Shown piece after piece: positions 41,431-54,219 of a DNA stretch of 64,000 nucleotides; positions within the stretch are counted from its first letter, which is position 1; each line of letters opens with the position of its first letter. The DNA comes from Amyloporia xantha. Taxonomy: Eukaryota > Basidiomycota > Agaricomycetes > Polyporales > Adustoporiaceae. The stretch spans positions 1,178,001 through 1,242,000 of the forward strand of contig JAYKKR010000011.1 in the NCBI GenBank assembly GCA_036971615.1, read 5' to 3'. The notes below the pieces were generated by a model. It was not told the origin of the DNA. It saw nothing but the letters and a program-made list of their open reading frames with translations, and made no database searches. The position numbers were made by a program, and so were the translations under genes.

Positions 41431-42075
41431 ATGGATATCAACTTCCGAAAAATTGACATTGATCAGTATGATGAGGATGTGCTGCTAGAGAGCGAGCTAT
41501 ACGAACCTGATCCTCGGGACCCAATCCAAGTGGCAGGCGACGCGAAACAGAAAGCCGCAGCAGTCCGTACATCGCTAGCGAAGTAGGTCGCAGTGGTTCA
41601 CAACATGCTCGGGAGAACCTGAATCATGCAAAATTTTGCAGAGGAGACATCGTAGGAGCATTGACGACCGTGTTGGAGGAGGCTCCCTATGGTCCAAATG
41701 TCGAGGAAGCCAAGGTATGTCGACGATGCTGGTATAAATTGTCATCACTGAAGTCCTTTCGACACTAGACATTGACACTACAGACGCTTGTATCTATACT
41801 CAACAGTACGAAGGCGACTGAGATTCCTGGCGTAGTAAAAGCGTTGTCTCCGGATTCACAGGATACACTTATGAAGTACTTGTACAAGGGCATGGCGATG
41901 CCCGGCTGGGGGGACCTCAGTGGAAGTGTACTGTTGGGCTGGCACGAGAAGGTAAGTAAAGAGAGGGACAAACTTACTCTGTCTGTCTGACATTAATCAT
42001 TCCTGACTGTAGTTGACGGAAGCTGCAGGAACGGGGTGTATTGTAAGAGCCATGACGGACCGACGACTTGTATGA
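41431..42075 (+). CDS. ARPC5: Arp2/3 complex subunit 5 (p16-Arc)
   Basis: Four exons (41431-41582, 41642-41714, 41784-41951, 42013-42075) give 151 residues, the same size as animal ARPC5. Matches to the family: 'FRKIDIDQYDED' near the N-terminus, 'GALTTVLEEAPYGP', 'VVKALSPDSQDTLMKYLYKG', 'GSVLLGWHEK' and the C-terminal 'GTGCIVRAMTDRRLV'. The seven-subunit Arp2/3 complex nucleates branched actin at cortical patches for endocytosis and polarised growth. The N-terminal acidic stretch is slightly shorter than in animals. Single-copy housekeeping gene, useful for placing the locus in other genomes. Confidence 0.94.
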
Positions 42076-42519
42076 TATTTGAGGCAATTTATAAGTATAC
42101 TTCACATTGGATAATTATCATAGGGGCAACAACTGTTCTTCTCTCCGTAAAGAGGTCCGCCCTTAGAACTGAACGGCGGTAAGCATCGCATACTGTGACA
42201 GTGTGGTGTACCCCTTTCCTTGGCTGCCGCAATTCCGAGATTGAACATATATTTCTACCGTAGCTTCGGTCTATTTCTTTCCACTCGGAATACATATGCA
42301 TAGGGCCTGCCTCCGGTACTACTAATGTAAACATACCTCGGTCGAAGTTCAATGCTCATTAATTACCCTCTACGTATGCCGGTCTGCGATCGATGACCGC
42401 GGTCTGCCATATCAGCCACCGAAGCCAAATTGAGACAAATCTTTAACTCTCTCTCCAACCACCATCATCGCAGACATTTGTCTGCGGCAGCGTTCACACC
42501 GTTATCACCACCTAGTTTT

Positions 42520-45500
42520 ATGCCCAGTAGGCCCATTGAAGCTCATAACAAAAAAGACTCAGCTCGAAACAAATCTTCGCATTCGCCCAATCACTCTACC
42601 GCACAACATGGCAAGGCAAATGCTGGCGGCAACAACTTCGATATCTTGCTTCAGGTTCCATCGGAAACCCTTACACATATTACATCTTTCCTCCCACCTC
42701 CGAGTCTCCTGGCACTCTCCCGGACGAATAAGCAGCTCTATGCCCACGTAAAGGATGATAATACCTGGAGGCGCGCGTACGTCTATCAGTTCCTAGGGAT
42801 CTCCCCTGAGGCCGATCTGCGCGACAATGGCGACCGCAAGGGCTTGATGCTGCGTCGTGAAGAGAATTCCTGGAGAAAGGAATTTATCTTGAGGTACAAT
42901 CTCAAACGGTACGTCATATCTCACAGATCTTCGAATTGCTTAGAACGACTTGGATCTGCTGTGTGATGACCATCATTGACATGATGCTGCAATGCGGTTC
43001 GCGGACTTGCATTAAGGCCTTCCTCAAAGGCCTGCTTGACATGGAATATGATCTACCTGCATTTCGCTCTTGTTTTCGGTGGGTTGTGGGCAGTGACATA
43101 TTCCCAATGAAATATATTCTTTCGTACATGGTCGAGCTAACGCGATACCGTAAGTGTATTGGCGACATTCCTTCTATGTCACGATCCACGCCTTTCAGTG
43201 GACTCATGGGCAGAGGGATTACTGCTGTTCACCTGTACCGATGGCAATATCGACCGTCGTTCATGAACTTATGCAGCAGTACGTCTCATTGTTCATGTGT
43301 ATTACAAATCATGTAGGGCGGTTTCATGCTGCGTCACAAATGTCGATTCATACTGTCGCACGTTAATGTGACATCATGGATTGACGTTTGGTCAAAAATA
43401 TAACGATGTCTGTATACATTCATGCGGCATTCAGTGATACAGAGCCCTGCCTTTCAAAAACGAGGATTATACCCAGACGTCTGTATTAAATGACAATGAT
43501 AATATGAACTTCTTATGCCTGATACTGCTGCTGCTAGCCTTACAACCTCACTATTGTGGCTTTTCATCTCATCATGTTATTACAGCCGATGGGAGCGGTC
43601 GCGCAATCAACCCGTGACCCATGTCCCTCACCATGCCGATGTCTCCGCAATGTATTTGATGCCGTCCACGACACTGCTTACATCGTCGCTTCGTTACGGC
43701 ATTGTGGCGCGCTCATACCCTCTTACGGGCAAGGTGCTTCGAGGCTTCCTGGACGCGTCTGGTACAGCAAATGGCCTGGGTTGGGGAAACCCAAATGCAG
43801 AATTCTCGCCCCACGTGTCGGCGATCGCTCTTGCATCTGAGGGACGCGCGGCAAAGGTGCTGTGGGGTTTCCGTAATGGTGAGGTCGCTGTCACGACCGC
43901 CAACCGGGCCATGGACGGCAACCGCGCGTCGGCCGCCAAGCATGCGAGATGCCAAGTAGATGAATGCCACGAGGGAGAAGTGCGTGATGTCGCGTGGGGT
44001 GAGGCCTGTGGCGCAGAAGGCCCGACAGCGTTCGTAACTGGTGCGGCGGACGGACGGGTCAAACTGTGGGATGCCAGGAGGGTGAAGTGTCTCTGGACCT
44101 CTGATAGAGGTCCAGGCCTAATAACGGATCCTTGCACAAAGGTCGCGATCGACGTTGCACATGGCGTCGTGGCTGTCGCTCTAGAAAGTGGGGTTATTAT
44201 TGTATGGTCCGGATTCGGACCGATCTCATCTGAAGAAGACGACACACTTCAGGTGGCCCCTCACGAGACGAGAATTCCTGCATTTCCGCCTTTCAATGCG
44301 ACTCCTGCATCGTCCCTCACGGACCTTCGGCGGGAGCTGTTACAGCTACACCTGGCCTTCTCCACTGACGGCCAGTTGTCACTATTAACTGCCTACAAAC
44401 ACGACACCTGTTTCTACCGCCACTCGGTCAATGCTCATTCATCAGACGTGGATCGCCTCGCATTTGGAAGTGGTAACGCCGGCACTGTCCGTTCGCTCAA
44501 ACCGGTGTTTGCTTCGCATGATGGGGAGTCGAATTTCGTGATCGCTGGTGATGAACTTGGCTACATCAGCGTATTTGACTGGGACGCTCGTCCCGCTTCG
44601 GGCGCGAATAGCGTTTCGCCTATTAGAAGGTTCGAAGCGCATGAGGATGGCGCAGTTACGGCCCTGGCGTGGAATTCCTTCGTCTTAGTGTCTGGATCCG
44701 CCCGGGGCACAGCGAAAGTATGGGATTCGCTGTCGCTCTCTGCGCTTCGTACTTTTGCATCGCCGGCTTCCAGACCCGTTATTGGTGGAGAATGGGATGG
44801 GGTCGAGCAAATTCTACTCGAGAGAGATGTGATGGTGATGTCCGTTGGCAAGAAAGTAATGGCATGGAAGGCAGGGCCCGTCGAGTCGCACGACAAGACC
44901 AACGGGAAGGGGAAACAGGTCAGAGGTGCCAAGCACACAGGGCTGGCTAAATGGCAACGTAAGTGGCGATTGGAATATATTTGAGGATGTGCAATGCTCA
45001 TACCGTGCTCAACAGAACAATTAGAAATGTATCGTGACATAGCAGAGTCGCGCAAGGATTTAGAAGAGGAGCAGACGCATACCCGCCGTGTCTTCGGAAG
45101 AGAGAGGGAGCAGCAGTCGACGCTGGCTCATCTTGGTCTTAGCGAAGTGGAAGCAGTCGAATATGTATTGATGCTGAGCCGTGATGAAGAAGAGAATAGA
45201 CGTCTCAACGGCCTGGCATCAACTTCGATCGCCGACGCTGAAGACGAGGGCGTCTTCATGGCCGATTTCGATGATTTGCAGACTCCAGTGTCCGATCCCG
45301 TTGCGTTCATAGAGTCCACACCGTCTACCACCGCATCCTCTCGGACCTCATCGTTCTCTGTCTCCGCGCGCTCACCCCCGAGGAATAGTGTTGTCATCAA
45401 CGGCCGCTCGCTACCGCACACTGCGCCCTCGCCGTCCAACCACAAGGTTCAAGTCTCACCTCGTGTACAACCTGAGCCGATGGAAGCAGGCTTCAGCATG

Positions 45501-45974
45501 AGCCCTATAGGCGTGTCTTTGCCGTCTTCATTCAATGCGGGGAGTGGCATGTCCTTTCCTTCTGTGTCTGATCCAGAGCAGTTCCCGACTGTCAGTCGCA
45601 CGCCATCATCCACAGGCTTGTCTGTACCCAGTGCGCCAGGGAGCCCTCTTATGACTCGCCGTTCCGTGTCCGGTAGTGCGGAATCGAGCCGCAGCGCGTG
45701 GAGCACGCCGCTGCGGTCCACGCGGTCTTCGTCGTCCGTACCATCCCCGCCTCATGGCTCGACCACTTCGTCCCCTCCTGCGTTTCCCAGAGTGACTCTA
45801 CCCGTTCGCCAGGCGGGCGCTGGACTGATCTCCGCTGGTTTTGCGCGGCAGACAGCTTCTGGACCATTTTGTGAGGCTCCTCTTCCCGAGGATATAGAAA
45901 GAGAGGATGAAGAGCTGCGTTTCGCAATAGAGTTGAGCCTTGCTGAGGCTCGTAGTCGCGGGGAGGAAGTGTGA
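42520..45974 (+). CDS. UFO1: F-box/WD40 protein with C-terminal ubiquitin-interacting motif, UFO1-like
   Basis: Three exons (42520-42908, 43586-44958, 45016-45974) encode 906 residues. An F-box ('LLQVPSETLTHITSFLPPPS') sits near residue 45, followed by a WD40 propeller ('FVTGAADGRVKLWDARR', 'VLVSGSARGTAKVWDSLS'). Then comes a charged helix, a long Ser/Pro-rich linker, and a final UIM-like helix 'EDEELRFAIELSLAEARS'. This combination is that of yeast Ufo1, a substrate receptor of SCF ubiquitin ligase whose UIMs limit its own turnover; yeast has three UIMs, here one is clear. Intron 1 is 677 bp, ten times the local norm. Confidence 0.85.
42909..43585 (+). other. Unusually long intron 1 of the UFO1-like gene
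   Basis: 677 bp from gtacgt to attacag, compared with 48-65 bp for most introns in the window. It contains ORFs of up to 126 codons without recognisable domains and no clear terminal repeats. An old insertion or a small nested gene is possible. Confidence 0.6.
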
Positions 45975-46680
45975 TTTCTTGGAGATCATCGCATGGAGGC
46001 TAGATATTCTTTATGCTATATGAATTAGAAGACGAACTCTATGCCTCGGAAGATATTAATGTCTTGATGTTATAGCGTAGGGCTACACGTATATGTGAAA
46101 ACTTTGTCTGGATGCGTGCTCTGATTGTGCTCTCTTAAGCTTGTAATGGTTCACGTCAACGCCTCCTACATGGGAGTCTCAGAGATAACGTACGTGCATA
46201 GCTCATCGCTAGATGTCTACATATTAATAGCACTGGATGCACCATGGGTCGCTCTTCGCACGTCGCCAGCCAGGAGTAGTAACAAATTCCAATGTCTTCC
46301 TTCGACTCCTAGCGCCATTGCCGTATCTTCCTTCTAAGTCTAATCTGGAAGGTAGGTCCATCGCAGCGCAGAAGGCATTACCCAGGACTTCTGAGACGAT
46401 GCACTGTATCAGAAGCTTCACATACCAGCCTCATCGGATCAATTCTCATAAAGCAACGACTCCGGGGGAGTTCGTGGGGACTCGGAGAGTATATCAGGGG
46501 TACAATCGAATACAAATGAGCGTAGGATATTCCCGCTCCCTCGGACGTGAGGTACGATTCCAATCTGTATTCTATAATTTTGAGAGTGTCTGTCCTGTGT
46601 TCTTCCATAGAATACATGAGATTTGTGTGTCTCGCTTACTATCGTCTTCACATCGGATCTACACATCGACATAGGGGTGC
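45975..46680. other. Intergenic between convergent genes
   Basis: No supported gene between the UFO1-like and DUF6535 genes. Confidence 0.45.
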
Positions 46681-49412
46681 TTATTCGTTTGACGGAATTG
46701 CTGAGGTGGCCGTCTCAAGTTGTAGCGCAGCTACGGGTCCAGCTCTGAATTCAAAGGCTTTGAATAAGAATACCAAAAGTAGACGGAAACGGACGCACGT
46801 TCTGAAAGTTGGCCTGAGAAGTTCGCGCATGTCATACATAAGGCCTTCGATATCATCTGACCAAAGGTTGTCGGTAGGGCATCGAGAGGCGCATTGGTCC
46901 AATGCGCTGATTATGCCCTGGTCTAGCTGATAAGAGTCCAAGTTTGCCACTTTCAGGGTGGCCTTCAGGAGCTGCATGAACATGGACCAATCGTCATCGC
47001 TGTTGGTGGCCTGGATCACCGAATCTGTGCTAATATAAGAAGATATGATTTGTAGCGCGGTGTGAATGTTGTTCCTAATGTTTTTGAAAGTTTCAGAAGG
47101 AAGTTTTGCAGATATCTCCAGCGTGGTGCACGAAATCGCTAAGAATGAGATTGGGTCGAGTTGTTTGAGTAGCTCCGGCAAACAAGACAGTAATGTGACA
47201 GCATCTACATGCAATGGATGTGTTATAACGTGAAGGAAGACAGAAGATCGCGAGACCTACCCTCTTTGCCCACTTCGAATCTGTTGTCGAATTGCCAGAT
47301 CAACGTCGCTAGCTTATCGCGCGCCTTCTTCCCGACTTCGGCGTTCTTAAGTAAGCTGATGAGGCGATTGTAAGGCTGAAGCTTCGTATCCGTCACGGCA
47401 GAAAGAAGTTGAGATAGGACAGTGAGAATGCGCTCATAATGGTCCTCGCGCGTGGAGTTGTCCGTAATTGAACTTGGAGTGATCTTCGATAGTAAGTCGA
47501 CAGAAATATGCGCGATGGTGCTAACAGCTTGACTGTCCTGTTCCGTGCGGTACCAGACGAGTGCCGGCGGGGTTACGGAGGTATCCGTTCCGTGTGCCCT
47601 GTGCTCCACAATACTGTAGAATGCGGGAAGTGCAACATCGAGATCACTGTGTGCCAAGATCGGCCATACAACAGTTTTGAGGGACAGTCTGTCCATCAAA
47701 GCTTTATCCGCCTCCACAAGCATGGTAAGATAGCGCCCGTCCTCGTTGACCTTCTCTTGATAACGCATGGAGAGATCATCGACGTCCTTCCAATTATCGA
47801 GTTTAAGCCACTCTCTCTGCGAGTCACACCACTCTTGAGAATAGTCGTATATATAGCTGGCCACTAGCCTTTCGATGTGATTGTTGTCGTTGTTCGCGTA
47901 ATATATGCTGCAGGCCCGATTCCGTATCTGTGCTGTGAGTGAATAGCGAGCCCTTCTAAGGTACCTCACTAATTGGATCCACGACCATGCCTGAGGAGAC
48001 TTGTAAGGGCAGCCAGGTGCGACCGCTGGAATGAATGCAGTGCACAAGGAGACCAGTAAGAGCAGTATGACCAGAGACATCATGCCACCAGCAACGGCCG
48101 GGTTCAAGGTCCATAGTAGCTGTATTAGGCCGATAAGGAACAGGGAGATGGCCGCCTGGAGGAGAATCGGAAGCATACTGATGATAAGAGGAACCTTCCA
48201 CTTTGCACGATTGTGATGGAGGAAGCTCCAAGTCCGAACGCTCTGGTGAGATGTGGCATCACCCCGTTCAGTACCTGTATACAACCATTGGTTGACAGAG
48301 ATGGCGATGGAAGCTGTACCTAGGCTGAGGATGAGGGCAGAAATCCAAAGGATGTTGACGGATTCGGGGATGTTATCATTTGACGTTTGACTGCCTGAAT
48401 CAGAGAGCGATTTCAGCAGCACAGGTAGGTCTAGCAAGGTTCCATCGGTTTGCCCGGACATGGATGCGAGGAGAGTCAATTGTGAAGATAGGACAAGGAG
48501 AGTTCGTGCGTCTGTCGTTGATTTGAGCGACGTATAGTATGGAACGACAAATCCAGTGAGTGCCGCGGAGACAAGTCCAGCCTGAGGAAGGTCATGAGTT
48601 ACATTCATCTTACGATTATACGATATTACGACATTCACACGGAACAGTTTCGTATCGCCGATCGTTGTTTGATATCCTACAAACTGACACCAATACTCAC
48701 AATGAGGATCCAATTGTTGAGCTGGTCGTGCCATTCATTGACAGTTTCCTTTTCGAGTTCCCACACGGCTTTCGAACACTTGGACCATGGGTCGGAATCG
48801 TTGGAAGTGTGTGGCTCTAGATACTTCACGTTGTTCCCCGGTGAGTCTGTCCCGACCGCATCGCTATGTTGTCCACTCGAAGAAGGATGGACATGAGCAT
48901 GTGCGGCCCGTCCATCTGTATGGCCGAGGGTAACCGAGGTATCACTACTCAGATTCCCCCTCGTCTCCTACATGGCTAATTAGGTAAAACAGTGAAGATA
49001 CGTAACTTACTGACACACCTGCATGGTATTTACGAGCCCCGTGGATGCACTGTCAAGGGGAGCTTCGACATCCCGATTGCCATGCGACCCCGGATTTGCG
49101 ATCTGCGTGTCTCACGATGAATGCGCATCACACTGTGTAGTAGATAGTACAGAAACATACACCGTTTGTGTCCTCTGTGACGGAAGTCGACTGGATTTGT
49201 ATAGCTTGCAGAGGTACGTCCTTCATGTCCTGGCTTTCAATCAATTCCCCGTCTGAAGAAGAGTACCTGATGTCCGAGTCGAGATTTCCAGGAAGAGCCT
49301 GAGGGTCGATCGTGCATGCGTGCATCTCTGGATCCTGCTCTCCATTCTCGAGGTCCACCCTCGATGTTGATCGAGATTGTCGAGACATCCTACGTCTGCG
49401 TCCGTGAGCCAT
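46681..49412 (-). CDS. DUF6535 multi-pass membrane protein
   Basis: Five exons (49163-49412, 49019-49110, 48701-48967, 47261-48581, 46681-47204) join in frame to 817 residues. After an acidic, Ser-rich N-terminal 170 residues comes the DUF6535 pattern: 'EWHDQLNNWILIAGLVSAAL', a helix to 'VVPYY', 'VNILWISALILSLGTASIAI' and 'NQWLY', then 'KWKVPLIISMLPILLQAAIS', 'FLIGLIQLLWTLNPAVAGG' and 'CPYKSPQAW'. At least four membrane helices are evident. The C-terminal 450 residues are a soluble helical region without a recognised domain. The family is expanded in Agaricomycetes and its function is unknown. Confidence 0.82.
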
Positions 49413-52192
49413 GCGATCACTGTAAAGTAGAGATAGACCTAGCCTGACGAGAACTCTTGCTCAGCAAGGAACAGATATCTGCGCAACCTTATGTGAGCGC
49501 CCTTGTGCTGATTCGTGGGGAATAATCTGTCAAGGAAGACACATTTTTGCAGGGAAGCATTTCGGGACCAGTCTAACACGAGAGATGACAGCTTAATCGG
49601 AGTTCGGCAATTTGATATGCCAAGATGACCTGTGGACTTTGAGGCCGCTGAAAGATAACCACATGTAGCGGGCTGTTTCCAGCTGCCTTACGCCTTCCTC
49701 TTGCCCTATGTATGGACTTGACCTGCTCAATTCTGCGTCCACGATGCCGCGCGCAGTTCTTGACTTCTCGTCTCCAGCTCAGGTGAACCTGGTTGCACTG
49801 ACCACGAAGCATTGGCAAAAGATTCCGGGGCTACCCTACACGTCCGACATCATGTTGTGTGGTCCAAGATTGCGTGCGATGTACCACATATCAAATTTGC
49901 GGCGACGCATCCCCAGTTTTATGAGCGTGCTTCTCCTTGAGACCGCATCCATCCTCGAGGAGGATTGACTAGTCACGAACAAGCCTGATCAACGTTTTAT
50001 AGCTCTAAAGCCGAGCGAATTAAATGTTCCTTAGCCACCACATTGAGGTAAATGTGTTTTGAAAACTTACCTGCGCGCATATATGGGAGACCTCGAGACG
50101 ACAGCGTGTGAGAAAACCCAGTGGCAGCCAAATGGTCGGTCTTCCACATACATTTCTGCATGGTAGCGCGGTTGGTTCCACAGTATTTATAGATGATACG
50201 GTATGGTTTCGGCGCACACGCCCAAGCACCGGGCAGCAAAGGTGAACACAAGAACAAGAGGAAGGAAAATAAGACCGAAGCATGATCACGCCCCTGCGTG
50301 CGATTGCCCAATCTCCTCGCGTTCCTCGGTCGCACTAGTAAGGGATGAATGAATGGATGAATTCTGCATTCATATACCGCAACAAGCAGCTAAGTGCTAA
50401 GACGCGGTGACCACCGCACTAGTGAGGGACCAAGTGGGCGAATGTTGGACTTCTCCACTTGTGTCCGCGTCACGCTCGCCCTCCGGCCTGAGTTCAGCCA
50501 TCCCTAATGGCGAATCTGTGATAATTCTTTTGCGCTGGAGATTCAAGAATATGTACTAGAGCAGAAGCTGAATTGAGATAAGGACGGGCGATCATGAGTA
50601 GCGACGAGAGCGGTAGCAAACGTACCATTCGACCCCAATCTTCCCATGATGATTCGCGTATACAGGACGAATAGCTTAGTACCATCCTTATCTGTCAGGC
50701 CTTCAGGTCCAAAAGAGGTAGAACTATATTGTAGGTACAATGTAGCTACGAGCAAAACGGTCGCAGCCTGAGGGGAAACGCTGGTGCCAGATCTCGATCA
50801 GCAGTGGCTGTAGCGCCCAGCCCGATCCCGATTCTGCAAGCTCTACCCATGGCAAAGTCGTCTAGTACCTGCTTGAATATTGAATATTGAATGTTAAACG
50901 CTCGCTAGCAGGACCCCCGAATATGGGAGGGTATCCATGATCCTGATACGGACAAAAATCTCTCCTGGGGAACCCTGATCCCTGATTTTTTCCGGACGGA
51001 TTTCGCCTTCGGCGACTCGATCCCTGAGCGGATATCCAGACATTTTTGACCAATTATCTGGGAGCCTGATCTACTCGCAGACAAAACCTCTGCCGGATTG
51101 CTGGCAGCCGGGGACTCGGGAAACATCTGATAGGCTGACCAGAGTTTGTCGCCGACCCCTGCCTTTATTTGGCCAATAACAATTATCACACACGTTTCGG
51201 TACACCCTTGTTCAAGTTGGACCTGTCGCACGGCCCAACTTGGTCTGGTCTCGGATATCCATCTGAGCTGCCACCTCCGCTAAGTGACAGTGTATCCAGA
51301 GTTCATGCAAAGAAGTCCTTTGTGACCGAAAATAACAGTTAACCGTGAAATTGAGGACATCAAAGCATGAATGTAGAGAATTTAGTGCTTTTGGACACCC
51401 TGATCCACCCAAACCGGACAAATTGCAGCTACGGCTATGCCTGAGCCAAATCCCGGACATTTTTGACCAAAAAGGCCGGAAGCCTGATTTTTTCGGACAT
51501 TTTGAGCCAAATTTAGGCGATTTTTCCCGGACATGAATGCCACTTATGGCAACAGGGACTGATCTGCTCCACCAGAGACTGCTCTGCTGTAAACAAAGAG
51601 GCCCGGCATGGGATGCCGCTCGTGTGCCTGTGCTGCCGTGCCCTCTAGGACCTCGAAAACCGCTGAGTGTCATGACTCGTATGTTGACACCTTTTTCGTA
51701 TGGCGATATTTCATACAGAATTCTTTGGACATTTACTCAACAATGGCCTACGAGTCTGCTTTCGTGTTATTCGTTCAAGATACATTTTGAAGCATGCTAC
51801 TTTAAGTTCATCATTAGTGCTTTGGCATGTGCACGGAGCACTAGTTGATTACATAATACATATCGCCAGCGCGAATTCGTGACTTTCACCTGTAGCGCTG
51901 TGCCGTAGGATATGATTCACATCTGTGTTCTCTTTTGTCTTATGTTCCTTTCTTCCTGTTCATTGTTGTGGGCTCTACCAGCCTTTCGAATGAAGGCCCT
52001 TCGAATTATGCATATGGTGAATAGGCCGAGTAGCAGTCAACCAAGGCCGCGGTTGCCTGTTAAGGAAGTTACTTACTTGTGTAAGTTGGCAGCTCCGCCC
52101 GCCGAGACCAAATAACCCCGAGTCACGCATCACATAGCCAGCCATCGTCGCCGTTCGGCATGGGCAGGGGCAAGCAAGAAATGCATAGACTA
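49413..52192. other. 2.8-kb stretch without a supported gene
   Basis: Mostly short ORFs. A minus-strand ORF at 49997-50335 has a hydrophobic stretch that could be a signal sequence ('FLLFLCSPLLPGAWA') followed by a few cysteines, too weak to call. Between about 50900 and 51540 related motifs (ggacatttttgacca, gcctgattttttcgg, agcctgat) recur, suggesting an old non-coding repeat. Confidence 0.4.
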
Positions 52193-53544
52193 TTATATAA
52201 CGACACTGCTTCCAGTACTAGCAACCGCCTCGTCGTCTACGACCACGTCGGGACCCACAAACAGTAGGGACATAGCGGAGAGCTCGAATCCAGTGCGCCA
52301 CCATCTCCACCCTCCCTCGTATATCGTATCCCCAGCTTCATTGCACCTCCAACGCTTCACGTTAACCTCCAACAGGACGAGGTCATTCGGTTCGACAGAG
52401 CTGGGGGGGATCGTTTTCATGAGTTGCTTAGACTTGAACTCATCCCTAGCGTCGTAGACGGCCTTGAAATAAACCACCTGTTCCAATTTCAGTTACATGT
52501 AAGCAGAAATGAGAGAGCACACACCGAGGGTTCCACATCGCCTTTGTACATCCGTGTCTGGCGCCGGTTAGCGGATAGCAGGCCCCCGCCATGCTTACGT
52601 TCGGACCTAGCCACGGAGTCCAAGAGGCGGTGCGCTTTGTCGAGGTCGCTGCGCAGCACGGGGCGAATTGCGACAGATACTGTTTTGAATGGTTCCCCCG
52701 CACGATCGTTGAAAAACGCCTTGCTAACCTCGCCTAAGATCCACAGCGTAGCAGGCTCACCGTCTTTCGCCAGCAAGTTAGCCCCACCCGTCTCTCCTGT
52801 CTTCTGCCAGGTGTATCCGCTAGGATTGAAACAGTTCAGGGCAAACGTGTGGCCTTTGGGATCCACGTAGTGCAAAAACTTGCCCATGCGGCTGGAACCA
52901 GTTAGTGTGGCCAAGTCTGCCAGTTGATTTCACTCACGATGTTAAAGCTGCACTCCATTCGGCATCGCAGTATGATTTCACCGGCAGCACGTCGGCATGT
53001 GTGCCCCGATCCAGTGCCGCTCCGCCGTGCTGAATTTCTAGGCCTGCATTGTCCGCACTCGGTAAGTTTAAAGCAATGCACGATCATAAGTATCGTACCT
53101 GGCTGCTGGGTGCTCGGGGTCATAGAAGATGGCTTATCGGCCACCATTTCTTGCACCAGGGCGTGACTGATTCCGGTCACCGCATTGGCTATGGCAGCCC
53201 CTTCGCCTACGACAGCCGCGGCAGGCGTGTCGGTGTCCGGTAACATGTCCATAGCGGCTTTTTCACCACTGGTCACCGCGGCGGTTGAAGTGTCTAGTGC
53301 TTCGCTCACGGACTGCTTCGCCGCCTCCGGGTTGATGCTTGACTCCGTCGCTAAAGTTGTTGACTCTGTCGTGGGCCCCTGAGCGAGCTCCGTATCGGGA
53401 GCGCTCCTACCGTTAGCCGTATCGCATGAAGCGGAATCACCCCTGATGCCATCCTGATCAGGCAACGAATGACACCCGCAGAAAACACTTACTGTCTGTT
53501 GTCTCGATCTGCATCCACACCACTGTCTCCCCGAGCCCTGGCAT
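52193..53544 (-). CDS. Uncharacterised Helitron-side protein, gene A
   Basis: Spliced gene with start ATG 53544 ('MPGLGETVVWMQIETTD'). A Ser/Thr/Ala-rich spacer exon follows, then 'LEIQHGGAALDRGTHADVL', 'GKFLHYVDPKGHTFALNCF', 'GEPATLWILGEVSKAFF', and 'VSVAIRPVLRSDLDKAHRL'. The last exon carries 'VVYFKAVYDARDEFKSK' and 'VEPNDLVLLEVNVKRWR' ... 'GFELSAMSLL'. Introns near 53455-53491, 53050-53105, 52890-52937 and 52480-52525 are inferred from GT-AG pairs that restore frame. I know no functional assignment. The final motif (P...DLV.LEV...R...FEL..V.LL) is shared in weaker form with genes C, E and F of this cluster. Confidence 0.65.
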
Positions 53545-54219
53545 TGTAATTCAGTCGGTCATCAGGTCCTCAGATCCAGGGACTTACCGCTTTCCAGCCG
53601 CCTCGGCCAACAGGCCATCTGCATCCCGTACACGCTTTGAGGAAGTCTTTCGTCTAGCAAGGAGGCCGTCAGCGACATTGACTTTTGCACATCAGCACAT
53701 ACCGAGGAGTGGCCATCGTAGGTTCTGTGGGCGGTTTCTGAGAGGTTTCCGAGGTCAGGTACTGCCTGCCTACCATTTATTTAAACAGATCAGAGTAGGT
53801 AAGATGACTCATTGCACCATTTTCCGGGCGGGTGTTTACACTCTCGGATGGAAAAGCGGACATACCGCATTGAGCTGCATCCGCAACCGTCTCCCGCCTT
53901 TTTTTGGTGTTGAGGGCGGATGCTGCTGGTCGGCGCGGATGCAAGGGACCATCGTCGGACCATTCTACAGTTCTGCATAGAGCAATTGCCGAGATCAGGG
54001 ATAACTCACCTCCGCTGAAGTATGAAGAGGTAGACGCTCCACAGGATTGTACACTCATTCAAGCAGTATTTAAGGACAGCAAGACTTCAGGAAAACAGAT
54101 CATATTTATGCATGCAGACGGGTACAGGCTGCGCATGTGACTGTCAAGATGAAGTAAGGGTAGCCGCCGCATGCAGGATGTCGCCCATATACGAGTGCTG
54201 TCAGGTCACGAGACCGACG

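Noticed and set aside
43000..43370. Independent gene inside the long UFO1-like intron
   Set aside because: The 126-codon ORF has no recognisable domain or conserved motif; kept only as an open question.
48582..48734. Start of the DUF6535 protein at 48734 with 'MARPAQQLDPH'
   Set aside because: That stretch is read through a 119-bp intron; splicing restores 'NNWILI|AGLVSAAL' and links to exons up to 49412.
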